Below are positions 39,896-51,929 of a stretch of DNA of 64,000 bases, one piece after another (position 1 is the first letter of the stretch; every line of letters starts with the position of its first letter). A model generated the notes under the pieces. That model saw only the letters and a list, made by a program, of their open reading frames with translations, did no database searches and had not been told where the DNA came from. The translations under genes and the position numbers were made by a program. The stretch is from Protula sp. h YS-2021 (lineage: Eukaryota > Annelida > Polychaeta > Sabellida > Serpulidae), in NCBI GenBank assembly GCA_949752745.1, contig OX457024.1:112825414-112889413 (forward strand), given 5' to 3'.

Positions 39896-40560
39896 CAATA
39901 ATACGATTTGCGCTAATTCCAATGATGTTGTCAAATTCAGCATAAACTGTGACATTGACTGTGTTTTGCAAAACATTGGCAAAATTCATCTCTAGTCGCT
40001 GGTTTCCATTCTTGATAAGGACGTAATGATCCTCAGCAGCATAATCAGGTGTTAAGTAGAAAGAAAATAAAGCATAATCTCTAAACCAATCTTCCCATTT
40101 TATGTTGCAGCTTTTCTCACCATTTAATTTATTAAAGATTTGTAAAGAGTTTCAAAAGCTATTTTCCTTGAACAATGCTAAGCTTGAGAGGTTTGGATAG
40201 CACTGGTTCACTATCAGTGTAAAGTTGCATATAATTAATATTAAAGTGTTCAAAATTATATGAATTTCTCACAGCTGTTCCAGCAAAGGCTTCATTATGA
40301 ACCATTCGAATGACAAGAGGTTTTAGTATTTGACCCAAAAAGATGTTATCTTTTACAAAAGATTTAAATCCAGCGGAAATGGCTAAAATTTTAAATATTT
40401 TTCTGGCAATTTTTATCTTTGTGGGAGTTTTCTTCAATGCATCTGTATGTCCTAGCTGAATATCTGGACTAGCTCTCACCTTCCGAATGGTTAAAACGGA
40501 TCTCTCACTTCTACCATTAAGGTATCATTTGGAAATGTATGCGTGCGCCTTTAAACCGTG
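39896..40560 (-). pseudogene. Decayed major capsid protein, C-terminal half
   Basis: A stretch SPDIQLGHTDALKKTP, FKSFVKDNIFLGQ, FNINYMQLYTDSEPVLSK aligns closely with the 12461 gene. The C-terminus reads AEFDNIIGISANRIIEF, matching the alternative frame at 13768-13833 of the intact copy. N-terminal half absent. Confidence 0.88.
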
Positions 40561-40744
40561 GTTAAAAACCACCCACTTGATGAATGAAATTGCTGCGATA
40601 TGGGGACGTATCGTGTCTATATGCTTTCATAATGCTTTCATAATACTTTTTGTCGAAATTGAAGTTTACAGATCACTTTTTAGTCTGAAATGTAACATTA
40701 TGATTTGTGTCATCTTAATATTGATTTCTATCGTGTCAATTTTT

Positions 40745-41262
40745 ATGTGTTAACATGGCGCGTAATGAGGTTCTCCATACGTTTTCATAATATCACCACC
40801 ATGACCTTGAATGGGAACAATAATATCCAACTACTTGTGTTCGCAAATCATGCGAATAAAGTTTATAAAACCCACGTATCACATCTACTTTTGTGTTCAG
40901 CAGGACCAGATTGTCTATACCATTGGTGTGCTATAAATCCTAAAATCTAAGCTAATCCAGTAGAAAAAATAACTTCATAATTATTTGTCAAAGTAAGAAA
41001 AACTGTTTGCCCATTTTTTTCATAATTTAACCGAATAGAGTTTTCATTAATAGCTATTGCTAATACTTCATTTACTGCATCACATATTTCAGGTATGGAT
41101 CTATAGTAACCATATGCAATGCTAACTTCATGAAACGTATCATCTAATGATGACCGATAATCAATGACAATGCATTCCTTCTCTCATTGTCATCCATGTG
41201 TGTGGGTATTGAATTTCAGCTAAGACCACTTCATATTTTCCTTTCAAATATAATGTATCCTG
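40745..41262 (-). pseudogene. Decayed penton, main part
   Basis: Blocks KYEVVLAEIQYPHTWMTM, GYYRSIPEICDAVNE, STGLA-ILGFI match the 11336 gene, with stops and frame breaks. Its 5' end is cut by the insertion at 41263. Confidence 0.85.
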
Positions 41263-41590
41263 CTGAGGAGCGTGTACGACCTGCTTCCATCTCCGACAAA
41301 CCTGAAGCTCTGGAAGGTGACAGACGATGACATGTGCGCACTCTGCAGAGAAGAGAATCTATGGAACACCTTATTTCTAGCTGCAAAGTGGCCCTATCCC
41401 AGGGAAGATACCGGTGGAGACTTGATACTGTACTGAGGAAAATAACTGCTGTTCTGGACAGAGCGATCAATGCACAAAACAAGATGAAGCCGTCAGCTCT
41501 GCGGCTCATTAAGTTTGTGAAAGCAGGAGAAGAGAAGCAGCATGGCAGCAAGTGTCAGTCGGTCGGGAGTGTTAGCCACGGCAAATGATT
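41263..41590 (+). mobile_element. Retroelement-like ORF fragment, upstream part
   Basis: Encodes CALCRE, MEHLISSCKVALSQGRYRWR, LRLIKFVKAG. This C-x2-C ... H-x4-C knuckle followed by GRYRWR belongs to the same ORF family as 45945-46370 (from memory of similar invertebrate sequences). The two parts are separated by the LINE. Exact family not certain. Confidence 0.5.
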
Positions 41591-42199
41591 GACAGATATG
41601 AGTGGATTTGAAGAACCGTATTCCTTGAGGGACCCAGTCTTTGTTATTCCTTCGTATGGAAAATCTTCAGCCTATCCGAATAGGTGTTGTTTGGGTTTTC
41701 GATAAACCTCTCTTTCGCTAGAAAAAGGTTACGTATTTTCATATGAAAACCCAACATGCAGTTACCTCAATTGGGTCTAAACATAGAATTCTCTTTATCC
41801 CGTTTTACAGTGCAATGCGTTATCGTTTACCACAAACACGAATTGACCCAAAACCTAAATTAATCAGGATAGCAGTAAAATACTCTAATGTTCTAATACA
41901 GAAGTTTTGCAGCCTAAACAATGGCATTTACATTAAATTATATAAATACTTAAAACCTTTTTCGGCTAAACAAAGCATATTATGTTTTGTCATTCATATC
42001 TCGATTCATACATTTTTGCTTATGTTTTATCTACTGTACATATGTTTTGTGTCAATGTTTATGTTGTAGTAATTTTTGGTCTCAAACAGCACAGTCATAT
42101 TAAGTCGACAAGCGTAATTTTACAAACGAAAATATCTATTAATATGCATAGTGGGTTATGTAACCTTAGAAATATTATAAAAAATGGTTAGTACTATAG
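41591..42199. other. AT-rich insertion DNA, no gene
   Basis: Between the ORF fragment and the LINE. No motif; may include the LINE 5' region. Confidence 0.35.
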
Positions 42200-45100
42200 C
42201 TTAAATGTAAGAGTGCTGATGCAAAAAAAGCGTAGAGAGATTTTCTTTTTTCTAAAACGCAAGGAATTTGATGTTCTCTTTATTCAAGAAAGTCACAGTT
42301 CTCCGGATATTGAAGAAAAATGGAAAAAACAATGGGAGGGCAATGTAACTTTTAACCACTACACCTCTGAGGCAAGAGGAACAATGACTTTGTTTAAGAA
42401 GGGTTTAAAGGTACGCAACCACTGGGCTTGTTAATGAAGTAGAAATTAATAATAAATATTATTCTTGTGTTAATATTTATGCCCCCAACTTGGATTGTGA
42501 GAGGGTTACATTTTTTAATAACTTTCAGCAAATCTGATGACATTGGGGAATGTAATCATAGCAGGGGATTGCAATGTAACATTGGAGTCGAAAGATAAAA
42601 AGTTTGGGGCAACAGTTAGCCAAATATCGGCTCGCACTTCAAAGGAATTGATGAAAACCCACAATTTAGTCGACATTTGGAGGGTGAAGCGTCCGGATCT
42701 GCTGATGTATACATGGTCCAGAAATACACCAAGAGTCATGTGCAGGCTCGATTTCTTTTTAATTAGTAAACAATTGGTGGCAAACCATAAGTAGTCAAAA
42801 ATTCTCGAGAGCATAAACACGGATCATAAACTAATCTATCTAGAATTAGATGAAAAGGTTAACTACGGTAGAGGTCCAGGATTTTGGAAGCTTAATAATT
42901 GTCTTTTATTAAATCAAGACTATAGACAAGCTATTATAAGCCTCATTGAGAAAAATAGAAAAGAATTTTTAAAATCAAACGTTAAGCGAGTATTCTGGGA
43001 CCTTATTAAATTCGACATTTTAACGATATCGATGGAAATCTCGAAGAAAATTGCTAAGGAAAAGCGTCTGTTAGAACAAGATTTGCTATTGAAAAGTGAC
43101 AAGCTTTATTCGAAACTTTGCCAAACAGAATTAAGTCCAGACGAAGAAGCTGAATACCTAAATTTGAAAAGCATACTTTCGGATATTAACAACTAAAAGG
43201 AGCACGTGTCCGATCAAGAGTTGAATATATAGAAAAAATGAAAAAAGTAACAAATACTTTTATAACAAGGAAAAAAAAGTTTACGATAAGAAAACAGTAG
43301 ATCGATTAAAAGATAATAATGACATCATATCACATCCCATTCTTTTCCTCCGTGAGCTAGAGCGCTTTTATTGTACTCTATATCAAACAACACACCCTGA
43401 TATAAACAACACGGATCTCGACAAAGTTTTTAGCTCTCGAGGTATAAAAAAAGCTTTCAGAAGAAGATAGAATACTTTGTGAAGACCCTGTGTCTGTAAG
43501 CCGAATGTAAAAAGGCTTTGGATTGCATGTCGAACGGTAAAAGCCCTGGTTGTGATGGCTTGAGTCCGGATTTTTATAAAACCTTTTGGCCGCAGTTAGT
43601 GGGCTTGTTAATAGAGACGTTTAATTATGCTGCTGAACAAGGTGAGCTTTCGCAGTCCCAAAGGCGAGGTATTATAACCCTTCTGAAAACACGTGGTAAA
43701 AACCCAGAGCCTATTAAAAACTGGAGGCCAGTATCCCTCACAAATGTTGACTACAAAATTCTCACTAAAACCTTAGCAATAAGAACACGAAATATTTTGC
43801 CAAAACTGATCCACGAGGATCAAACTGGTTTTGTTAAGGGACGCTACATAGGAGAAAACATTAGGCTAATCAAAGATGTCATTAATAAAGTAAACAAGTA
43901 ACAACAGGCAGGTCTACTTTTGCTTTTGGATTTCGAAAAAGCATTCGATAGTATCGCGTGGAAATTCAAGCATAAAGTATTGGAATATTTTAATTTTGAT
44001 GTTTCGTTTCGGGTAACTACATGTTATAATAATATCTCTAGCACTGTTATAAACAATGGTTATTCATTGGCTACTTCGAAGTACAACGTGGTGTTAGACG
44101 AGGGTGTCCATTGTCGACAACGCTGTTTATTTTATGTGTTGAGCCTCTGTCCCAATCAGTTAGAAATGAAGAGAACATCACAAGCCTAAAACTCGCTATT
44201 CAGAGTATAAGATCTCCCTTTTGCAGATGACGCAATGTGTTTATTAAAAGACGTGTGCTCTCTCGGTTATGTGTTAGAACTTACGGAGCGTTTCTCGGTA
44301 TATTTAAAGTTAACATAGAAAAATCTCTGCTTGTGTATATAGGTCCATGGCGAACAAAACCGGAGCCTGTTTTTAATTTAAAGGTTGCTTCGGGTAGCTT
44401 CAATATGCTGGGTATCGAAGTAGGTCATGCAACGGAAAAGTGTAACAAAAGTAAACATTTTGGATAAGATATCAAAACTTGCACCACGTTTGAATTCATG
44501 CAGTCAGAGAGGTCTTACACTGTTGGGGAAAGTTAACATATCTAAAGCTATGGGAATGCCAAATTTAATACACAGCTTGAGTAACGTCTCTTGTGCACAC
44601 GCAGATCTGGTCCGGGCCCAGTCGTTGATAAATGCTTTCATTTGGTCCAATAAACCCAGTAAGATCAAACATAAATCCTTGATCGGGGACTTTGATGCAG
44701 GGAGTATTCGATCACCAGATTTAATTGTTATGCTAAAATCGTTAAGGTTGGCATGGTTGTCCAGACTGTGGGTTAAAAACCTTAGCAATGCCATAATACA
44801 TAGTGAATTTGACGAACACGGAGGATTGCCCCTTAGTAATTGTACTCGAATTTCGACGCTGGAAGTTTCAAATATCCTCCTTTTATAAAGAGATGTTACT
44901 CTATGTTAGTGAAATGCATAACCAAGACCAATACAGCGGTGTATTATGGAACAATAAAGAAATAACAATTGACGGCAGGTCACTCTACTGGAATCACTGG
45001 CACGAAAAAGGCATACTGTATAATAAGGACCTATTAAGTAAAGATAAAAAAGTGTTTTCGTTGACAGAGCTCCAAGCTAGATATGACTTACGTGTCAATT

Positions 45101-45850
45101 TTTTACTGTACAATGGTCTCAAAATATCTATCGGCAAATGGTTAAAACACAGAGAGAACAATAAATACATTACAGATAATTATAAAGTGGATTGCTCTGA
45201 CCCAGTCTTTAAGATACGTGACTCGTTAATCAACATAAAGAAAGCTAAGTGTAAAGATTACTACATGGTCTTGATAAATAAAATTGTAGAACCTCCGGTA
45301 AGTATTGTGTTCTGGGCGAAGGCAGGTATGCTAGAAGAATCACAGATTCTACGTAGCTTGCTACTTTGCAGAAAATGTACTAAAGAAACCTATCTTTTGG
45401 CCCTACAATTGAAACTCATTCATAATATAATGCCAACTAACAAGAAGAAAAAGGACTGAAAAATTTTAGAATCCGATGCATGTAAGAACTGTAACACTCC
45501 GAATACGAAAATACACTTCTTTTCGGACTGTCAAAAAGCCAGAGAAATTATAAGAAGATGCTTAAGCATATTGAAGCTAAATTCTTTTGATTTTGAGAAA
45601 TGGGACTTTTTACTTGGAAAAGATAATATTACAGAGGATAACCTCTCTATGTTAATAAAATACAATATATATCAGTTTAGAGTCAATGAGGAAAATTGTC
45701 ACGAGAACGTGTTTATCAGAAATGCAAAATTACGATATTACGCAGACATGCAAACATTATCTGAAGATAAATTAAAATTGAAATGGGCCTATTTTAGGGA
45801 TGGTCGTGACTCATATATAAGTTGTTATGTTTGTTTGTTTTCCTCATAAT
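42200..45850 (+). mobile_element. Tx1/L1-like LINE, degraded
   Basis: AP-endonuclease pieces at 42213-42434 (FDVLFIQESHSS) and 42537-42794 (NVIIAGDCNVTL, PDLLMYTWSRN, RLDFFLIS). Reverse transcriptase at 43518-44190 (GKSPGCDGLSPDFYKTFWP, GIITLLKTRGKNPEPIKNWR, DQTGFVKGRYIGENIRLI, LDFEKAFDS). A C-terminal region runs from 44427 to 45849. Motif order and wording fit the Tx1/L1 group. Multiple frame breaks and stops; inactive. The YADD box is not recognisable near 44220. Confidence 0.8.
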
Positions 45851-45944
45851 CGTGATTTTTGATAAGCAAAGTTATTGTTAGACAACGCCGCGTTTGTGAA
45901 AGATGCATATATATATTGTATTGTAAGTGCTCCTTATAGTTTAT

Positions 45945-46370
45945 GCCCACGCAGCGCATACTCGAATATGGCTGCGCACAATAAAATTCCCTAAAAACAA
46001 GGGAAGATGTACAACAAATCTCAGGCCCGATATCGTTCCCTGGTCAAGCAGCACGAAACAGATCCTGTTAATTGAACTGACAGTCCCGTGGGAAAGCCGT
46101 GCAGAGGAAGCAAAGGAAAGGAAGCGCACCAAGTATGAAGAGCTGAGGAAAGACTGTGAAGAAAGCGGCTATAAAGCGTGGTGCTTACCAGTAGAGATAG
46201 GATGCCGCGGTTTCTTATGTAGATCGGTGTGGTCCATGTGCAAGGTTTTAGGTCTGCAAGGGAGGGAGAGGAAAGTTCTGAGGCGCGAGTGTGAAGATCA
46301 GGCTGAGCGATCGTCCAATTGGTTGTGGCTGAAGTGTAATGATAAAACATGGGCAGAGAAACACTAAAGA
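45945..46370 (+). mobile_element. Retroelement-like ORF fragment, downstream part
   Basis: Encodes LRPDIVPWS, LLIELTVPWESRAEEA, KRTKYEEL, VEIGCRGFLCRS, SNWLWLK. The 'RPDIV ... ELTVPW' pattern resembles a PD-(D/E)XK nuclease core. Together with 41263-41590 it forms one ORF split by the LINE. Confidence 0.55.
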
Positions 46371-46582
46371 TATACCCAAGGAAGTGAATGACGGTCAAGA
46401 CCTGAAGAGAGCTGCTTTGTAACCCAGCGCGACGGCGTAGCTAACATTGCGGCCCCGCCATGCCGGTCAGTCAGTTGATTCGAGGAGCGAAACTGTGAGA
46501 GGCATGGTTCAACTCTGATGATTGGGACGCAAAGTACTGCAGTGACCTCAACAGAGGGTTCTACACCCAGCACTGTGCATAC

Positions 46583-46690
46583 AACATATGAGGCAAATGA
46601 ATTTGATAATTAGAGGCCTTATTAGTAGGATAATAGTTCATGCTAGCATTACTAGGCAAAGTAATGCAAAAACTTGACTTTATGATCACT
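46583..46690 (-). pseudogene. Decayed penton, N-terminal part
   Basis: LPSNASMNYYPTNKASNYQI block matches the start of the 11336 gene. Continues at 41262 across the insertion. An imperfect ~9-bp duplication (ttgtat / ttatat context) marks the insertion point. Confidence 0.8.
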
Positions 46691-46883
46691 AAATCGTATT
46701 TGTACGTTGACGGACTGGATGCGTATATATATTATCTCGTACATGACCCACATTGTTGCAATGTAGTATTTCTCCTTGGCAACAATCACTTGCATACCTT
46801 ATTTTTACACGAATATGAGTTGTAGCTTCATTTTCTTGACAACAACAACATAACTCTTTAAACCGTATTGGAAATTTTCCCAT
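46689..46883 (-). pseudogene. Diverged homologue of the 72-aa Cys-rich protein
   Basis: An open 64-codon frame, MGKFPIRFKELCCCCQE ... CCQGEI ... RQRTNTI, homologous to 11100-11318. Confidence 0.75.
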
Positions 46884-46897
46884 CTTCTGGAAACTGT

Positions 46898-47190
46898 CTA
46901 TGTTGACGCTGTTTCATTTTTTGAAATATTTTCACGAGTTGTCTTTTTGTCAAAAACAGTTTTTGGAAGATTAGCATCTACAATTATTGGAATAAATTGC
47001 TTCCAACCTCGAGGTGGTACTTGACGTCCTTTTCTTCTTGTAGCAACCAATGCTTCTTTCAGTAAATCAATAATGTTGCAATTTTCAATTACATCTCCAG
47101 TTTTCAACACAAGTTGATTTTTATCTGTTCATATCGTACAAAACTTCTTTAGTTCTGCAAGAATTTTTTTTTACTTTCACATGATATATC
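46898..47190 (-). pseudogene. Decayed 189-aa Polinton hypothetical, C-terminal part
   Basis: LKTGDVIENCNIIDLLKEAL and PPRGWKQFIPIIVDANLPK match 10546-11115. Cut by the solo LTR. Confidence 0.8.
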
Positions 47191-48646
47191 TGTTATGAAC
47201 CTAGTTGGTTTGTTTATCCGTAATGCGTATAGCCATTAGTTGGTCTGCAGGGAGTGTATTCACTTTGCGCCTGTTACCAGAAGTGTGCTAGCTCACTGGC
47301 ACTATATAAGGTCAACTTTTATTGTTAAACGGCCCTTTTTGTCGTTTTGAGAAGACATACACTGGACTGTGTGTGAATGTGGCTTTTGAAGGCCACGTGG
47401 ACTCAACTCCACTTGAATAGCTAGAAGATACGAACTTAGTGGGCGATATTTAAGTATTGAAGGTACGTCTTTCACGTGTTTGTTAAAATACGCGTACCAA
47501 TTGTGAGGTTTTCTTTACGACGTTTTGTGTAAAGATATTTTTGTCACGTGTAAGTAAATGCCACGTGACCAGTGTTTAAATTTTATAAGCCGCTCGAGAG
47601 TAGAACTTTTTATGTGAATACGATGTGTTGCCATACGAGAACGGCTCTGTATTTTGTGTAGTACTTGGAGCCGAGTATTATTTGAGATTTATTTTATATA
47701 GCCCTATGATGGCATGTCTCGGTCAAGTAGTAGAAATCTTGTGTGTTTCGAATGCTCTAACAGTTTTCTCACTCCATGTATTCCATGTTCAGGTCCCCTA
47801 CGATGCTGTCCATGGTCAGTTGCGACTTCAGATAAGTCCCCTGCGATGCTGTCTGGTCAGTAAGACTTGAATATTTGTGAAGGGTACTATGGAGCGTGGA
47901 AGCAATGTTGGTAAGTGTATGAAGCCAGCATTTGATTCGTACAGGCTATAGAGTGCGTTAAAAATGTTTAATGTACAATTTTTGTTGCTACGGTATGATT
48001 TTGTGACCCTATCTGAGGCCAGAATTTGAGAGGTCTATTTCTGGTTGTCACTTATGACGTGGTACGAAATTTGGAACAATTTTTACCTTATTATGTATTT
48101 ATTTGCAGTTTAATAATGTTATAAAGCTCAATATTGAAGGGACGTATATTGAGCAAACTGCAAAAATTAAAAGATCACATCTTAAAGAGTTTAGGAGGTT
48201 TTTTGCGTAAATGTTTCAGTCGCCGAGCAAATAATGGCGATTATTTTTCTTAAAAATTCCTTAAGCCACCACGTGTGTTTTAGAGGCAATGTGCAGGCTT
48301 AAATGAAAGATTGTCATTCTCATTAATGCTGTAGAATTTGTGTGACTGCCTTGTGGGTTAATGGCAATTAGGTGTTAAAATTTTGGCTGATTTTCTGTTT
48401 TTATGGCAGACAATTCGCCCTATATCTCATGTTATCTCATGCTGTGTTTAAAATCATTTATTATGTATTTATTTTAGTATTTTTCTTATTTTTTCCAGCT
48501 TTACACGTTGATTAAGTTCTGAATAAACGAGTCAAAGCACTTCCATCAACTCCGTAGTTCTCTTCTGTGTTTGTTGTCCGTTCGTCTGTCTGTCCGTGCG
48601 TCATGCGTGCATCCAACACGTGTCGGAGTGCCCACCCACCGCAACA
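47191..48646. mobile_element. Solo LTR, 1,456 bp
   Basis: Begins TGTTATGAAC and ends GCAACA, with a 5-bp duplication ATATC on each side (47186-47190, 48647-48651). Contains TATATAAGG near 47303 and AATAAA near 48521, in plus orientation. No internal coding region. Confidence 0.8.
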
Positions 48647-48651
48647 ATATC

Positions 48652-48900
48652 AGTTGCAAATAGTTAAAAAATGTTAACTGTTGTGATTTTTATTACTTTC
48701 TTTATTGTTGTGATTGTATTGTTCGAAAATAATGACCAAGAAGTTGAGAGATTTCTATAACAGTTTCACGATTTCGTTTCTTTTTAAATAGTTTATTCAC
48801 TTTAGCTTTAATACCATCATTTCAAGGTTGACTTGATAATAATTTTCTATATTCTGATTCAGGAATAAGAACCATTTTTAATGTATGCTTCATTTTGTAA
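48652..48900 (-). pseudogene. Decayed 189-aa Polinton hypothetical, N-terminal part
   Basis: MKHTLKMVLIPESEYRKLL aligns with the start of the 10546 gene. An early stop follows. Confidence 0.75.
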
Positions 48901-49200
48901 TAACAATTGGGCTAATAATGGAAGTGCAATTCTTGCATTTGTTCCAATAATCCACCTTTTGATAAACCAAATTCTTTTTACGCTTAACGGAAATTTTATT
49001 TTCAGCTGATGGTCGAATGGTTTGTTGTTCACGCTTTAATTTTTTATACATATGTGACTTCAATGGTAAGTGGTCATGCCATATATTCAAACATATTTCA
49101 AACAAACTGGCTACTTCATCTTTTGTAGTTTGCTTCAATAAGGATTTACGTCCTCTGGTACTACTTCATGCTAATAAATGAAGAAATAGTTGATTTGAAT
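48890..49200 (-). pseudogene. Decayed small basic Polinton protein
   Basis: LFEICLNIWHDHLPLKS and KISVKRKKNLVYQK match 10259-10549. The hydrophobic tail is lost. Confidence 0.75.
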
Positions 49201-49204
49201 AGTT

Positions 49205-49830
49205 GAGTTGAACTTTTATAATTCTTTTTCATACACTATTTTAATCACAAAAACGAAATGTGTAGCATTTATTAGAATTCCATTGTGAATACATAACTTA
49301 TCTTCTGTCTTTGTTTTCAGATCAATAAATAAATAACCACTAGGTTTGCTTGTAGCATCTTGATATGCCTCAATGAGAAACTGAGATTTCCGTGGATACA
49401 TTTGCCGAACAAATGTACTGATCTGTTAAACTATCCCGTGAATTTTTAAAGAGAATAATGTAATTTAAATGCATTTAAACTAATATTTCACATTTCCTTT
49501 CCATGGTGAAACAGACTGTGTACGATAAAAATAGTGCTAGGATTTTTATGACTACTTCCAACACTAAACAAATTAGGCATGCGTTCATCTCTATGGCATT
49601 TGATCATGAGATCATCAATAATGAGTAAGTTATTCTAGTTTGGATTGAAACGTTTTTCAATATCCTCTGGAATATCTTGATGAATTGTAACTCCTTTCAT
49701 GTCAGCAGCCAAACAATTTTTTTTAGAAAATGGGTGAATGATTTTTTATTCAATGAGTGCTTTCACAAGAGCCTTTTTTTCCACTACCTGTTGGTTCAGA
49801 AACGAGAAATGTTTACGGATGCTCCATAGC
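49205..49830 (-). pseudogene. Decayed packaging ATPase
   Basis: YPRKSQFLIEAYQDATSKP and GYLFIDLKTKTEDKL match the C-terminal third of the 9607 gene. Upstream pieces with Walker B-like LLIIDDLM are in broken frames. Confidence 0.8.
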
Positions 49831-50020
49831 GCTTGAATATCAGATTCCTTTATCCAATGAATGGAAGAATCCACGAAGATTCTGTCGTATGACTGATCAT
49901 GTTGGTGTATGGGTAATGAAATAAAAAATAATTTTGAAGAAGTATAAAAACAGCCAATTTTGCCATTTTTTATCTTTGGGTTGGGGAGGGGGGTCCGAGA
50001 TAGGAAAGAAGACTTCTGGA
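49831..50020 (-). pseudogene. Decayed integrase, chromodomain end
   Basis: HWIKESDIQ matches the WVKETDIQ end of the chromodomain, in frame with a short upstream stretch. The catalytic core is not found. Confidence 0.6.
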
Positions 50021-50427
50021 TGGTCACTAGAAGTATCATGATACTTCTAGAAGTCTTCTTTCCCTACTACTTGCATTGCAGCGTTCTTACATCAACCTGT
50101 TCCGTCATGCTATCACCAACAACTTCCACAGTTTTTGGTTAGCCTTAAACGTTTATTGTAGATTTTGTATGGCATACCAATCAGTTCTTTTACTGACTTC
50201 AATCTGGTTGTTATATCCTGAAGTTTCTTGAGTTATAGTCGCTTGTGTAAAAAAATTTCTGTCCCTTTACACGGGAACTTTAAACACAGAGTATCGCTAA
50301 GCGATTCCTCTCTCAGTGGTTCATTATGGAGAATCCTCAGATGGTCATTTTTCTGCGCTTTTCTATATTTTTTTATTTGTGACTTTCCTGTGATTCAGCT
50401 CGGAATTTCTGAACGCTGTAAATAATA
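50021..50427. other. No recognisable gene
   Basis: Contains a ~35-bp inverted repeat centred near 50038 (agaagtatcatgatacttct). The rest is unassigned. Confidence 0.4.
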
Positions 50428-51775
50428 AGTAGTGTGAAAATGCCGTTTCCACTGCAGTGCAGTGGTTCCGCATGCCGATTCCACTGCAATGCAGTGGATC
50501 CGGATGTCGTTTCTGCTGCAGTGGATCCGCATGCCGTTTCTGCTGCAGGGGAGCGTGTGTGACGACATTGATGGTGTGTAAACGAAACGTCATTTCTGCA
50601 TTTGTTTACGCGATTAGAATTGAAATAACGGACTTCCGCTGAAGTGTGAAAACGGAACGTTTGAAAGGAGGGGGGGGGGAGAAAATAATTGTTTATTTGA
50701 TACTTGTGAAGTGTTTTTTGGAAAAAAGGCCACATGAGTTCAAGGCAACACCATAAATGAATGAAATAAGTGGGCTTCCGTTAAAGTGTTAAAACGGACC
50801 GTGTTTTTTTTTTTGGAAAGGAGGGGGACAGAAAATACTTATTTATTGGAGGCTTGTGAGGTGTTTTTTTTAAAAAAAAAGACCACATGAGTTTCAAGGC
50901 GACACCATAAAGTGCCTATTAGAAGGTAAGTTTTTTTCCTTCTTTTTTTTCTTTTTTAAGCATTTTCCACACTCTCTCTCTCTCCCCCGCACATATACCC
51001 AACACCAGGACCAGAGTTTGCGTTTCATTTCACAAGCCCTACTCATAGGTATTTTTTAACCCCTCAGATGGGGCATTTTTTCTCTGTCTTTTTTTCTCTC
51101 TCCGCACACACCACATACCAACACCATGACAAAAAAAGTTTAGCTTATTTCATAGCTGAAGAATTCGAGACTTTAAATGTACCGACCCCCCTCCAACCCC
51201 CCCAGGATCGTGATATGGCTAACTTCAAGAGTGTATAACTTTTGCTATGCTTGGCCGATTTGCATGAAAATTTCACTGTTTGATTCAGTTTTATGTAAAG
51301 TGTTGTCATAAAGTGGTCACATGCTATTTGCGCATGTGGCTGCATGCATATTTGTAACCATGCCGCCATTTTAACTTTATAAAAAGTAAAAAAGTGGGAT
51401 AACTTTCGTTATAGTTGACCGATTTGCATGAAAATTGCACTCATTGATTCAGTTTTATAGAAAGTTTTGTTATAAAGTAGTCATGAGCTATTTGCACCGG
51501 TGGCTGTATGCATATTTGTAACATGCCGCCATTTTAATTTTGTAAAAAGTGAAAAAGTGGAATAACTTTCGCTATAGTTTGAATTCGCCGATTTGAATGA
51601 AAATTTTACTTGTTGATTCTGTTTTATGTAAAATTTTAACATTAAGTGATCACAGGCTATTTGCGCATGTGGCTGTATGCATATTTGTAACATGCCGCCA
51701 TTTTAACTTTGTTAAAAGTTAAAAAATGAGAAAATTTTCGCTATAGTAGGCCGATTTGTATGAAAATCGGCCTAC
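50428..51775 (+). repeat. Left inverted arm
   Basis: Matches the right arm in reverse: the CACTGCAG/GGATCC palindromic start, the shared block, poly-G, then ~3 copies of a ~175-bp repeat (tgaaaatttcactgtttgattcag, gccgccattttaac, gcatgtggctg). Confidence 0.88.
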
Positions 51776-51780
51776 TATAG

Positions 51781-51926
51781 AAGATTCATCTAAAGTTTCA
51801 GTGATAGGTGGTTTTACAGGGCTTTCCATATCTATGTCCACTTCTTCTTTCTCTGAAGTGTGAGCATCCTTTAAGTGCCTTTTCAGACTTTAAGTGCCTT
51901 TTCAGACTGAAACTTTAGATGAATCT
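51781..51926 (-). repeat. Inverted 5' segment of the acidic C2H2 gene
   Basis: On the minus strand this encodes LKRHLKDAH (end of a C2H2 finger), an acidic linker and ETLDESS. ETLDESS is also encoded on the plus strand at 51909-51929. The two copies of aagattcatctaaagtttcag (51781, and inverted at 51906) bracket the flipped segment. Confidence 0.6.
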
Positions 51927-51929
51927 TCT

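Larger units (their letters stand above)
39452..50020 (-). mobile_element. Decayed second Polinton copy, inverted, with nested insertions
   Basis: On the minus strand it keeps the gene order of the intact element in pieces: integrase end, ATPase, small basic protein, hypothetical, Cys-rich small protein, penton, capsid, protease. Capsid N-terminal half and the pX-like gene are missing. It is diverged (about 60-70% by eye in the capsid) and AT-richer. It is broken by a retroelement insertion (41263-46582) and a solo LTR (47191-48646). Neither terminus is recognised. Confidence 0.85.
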
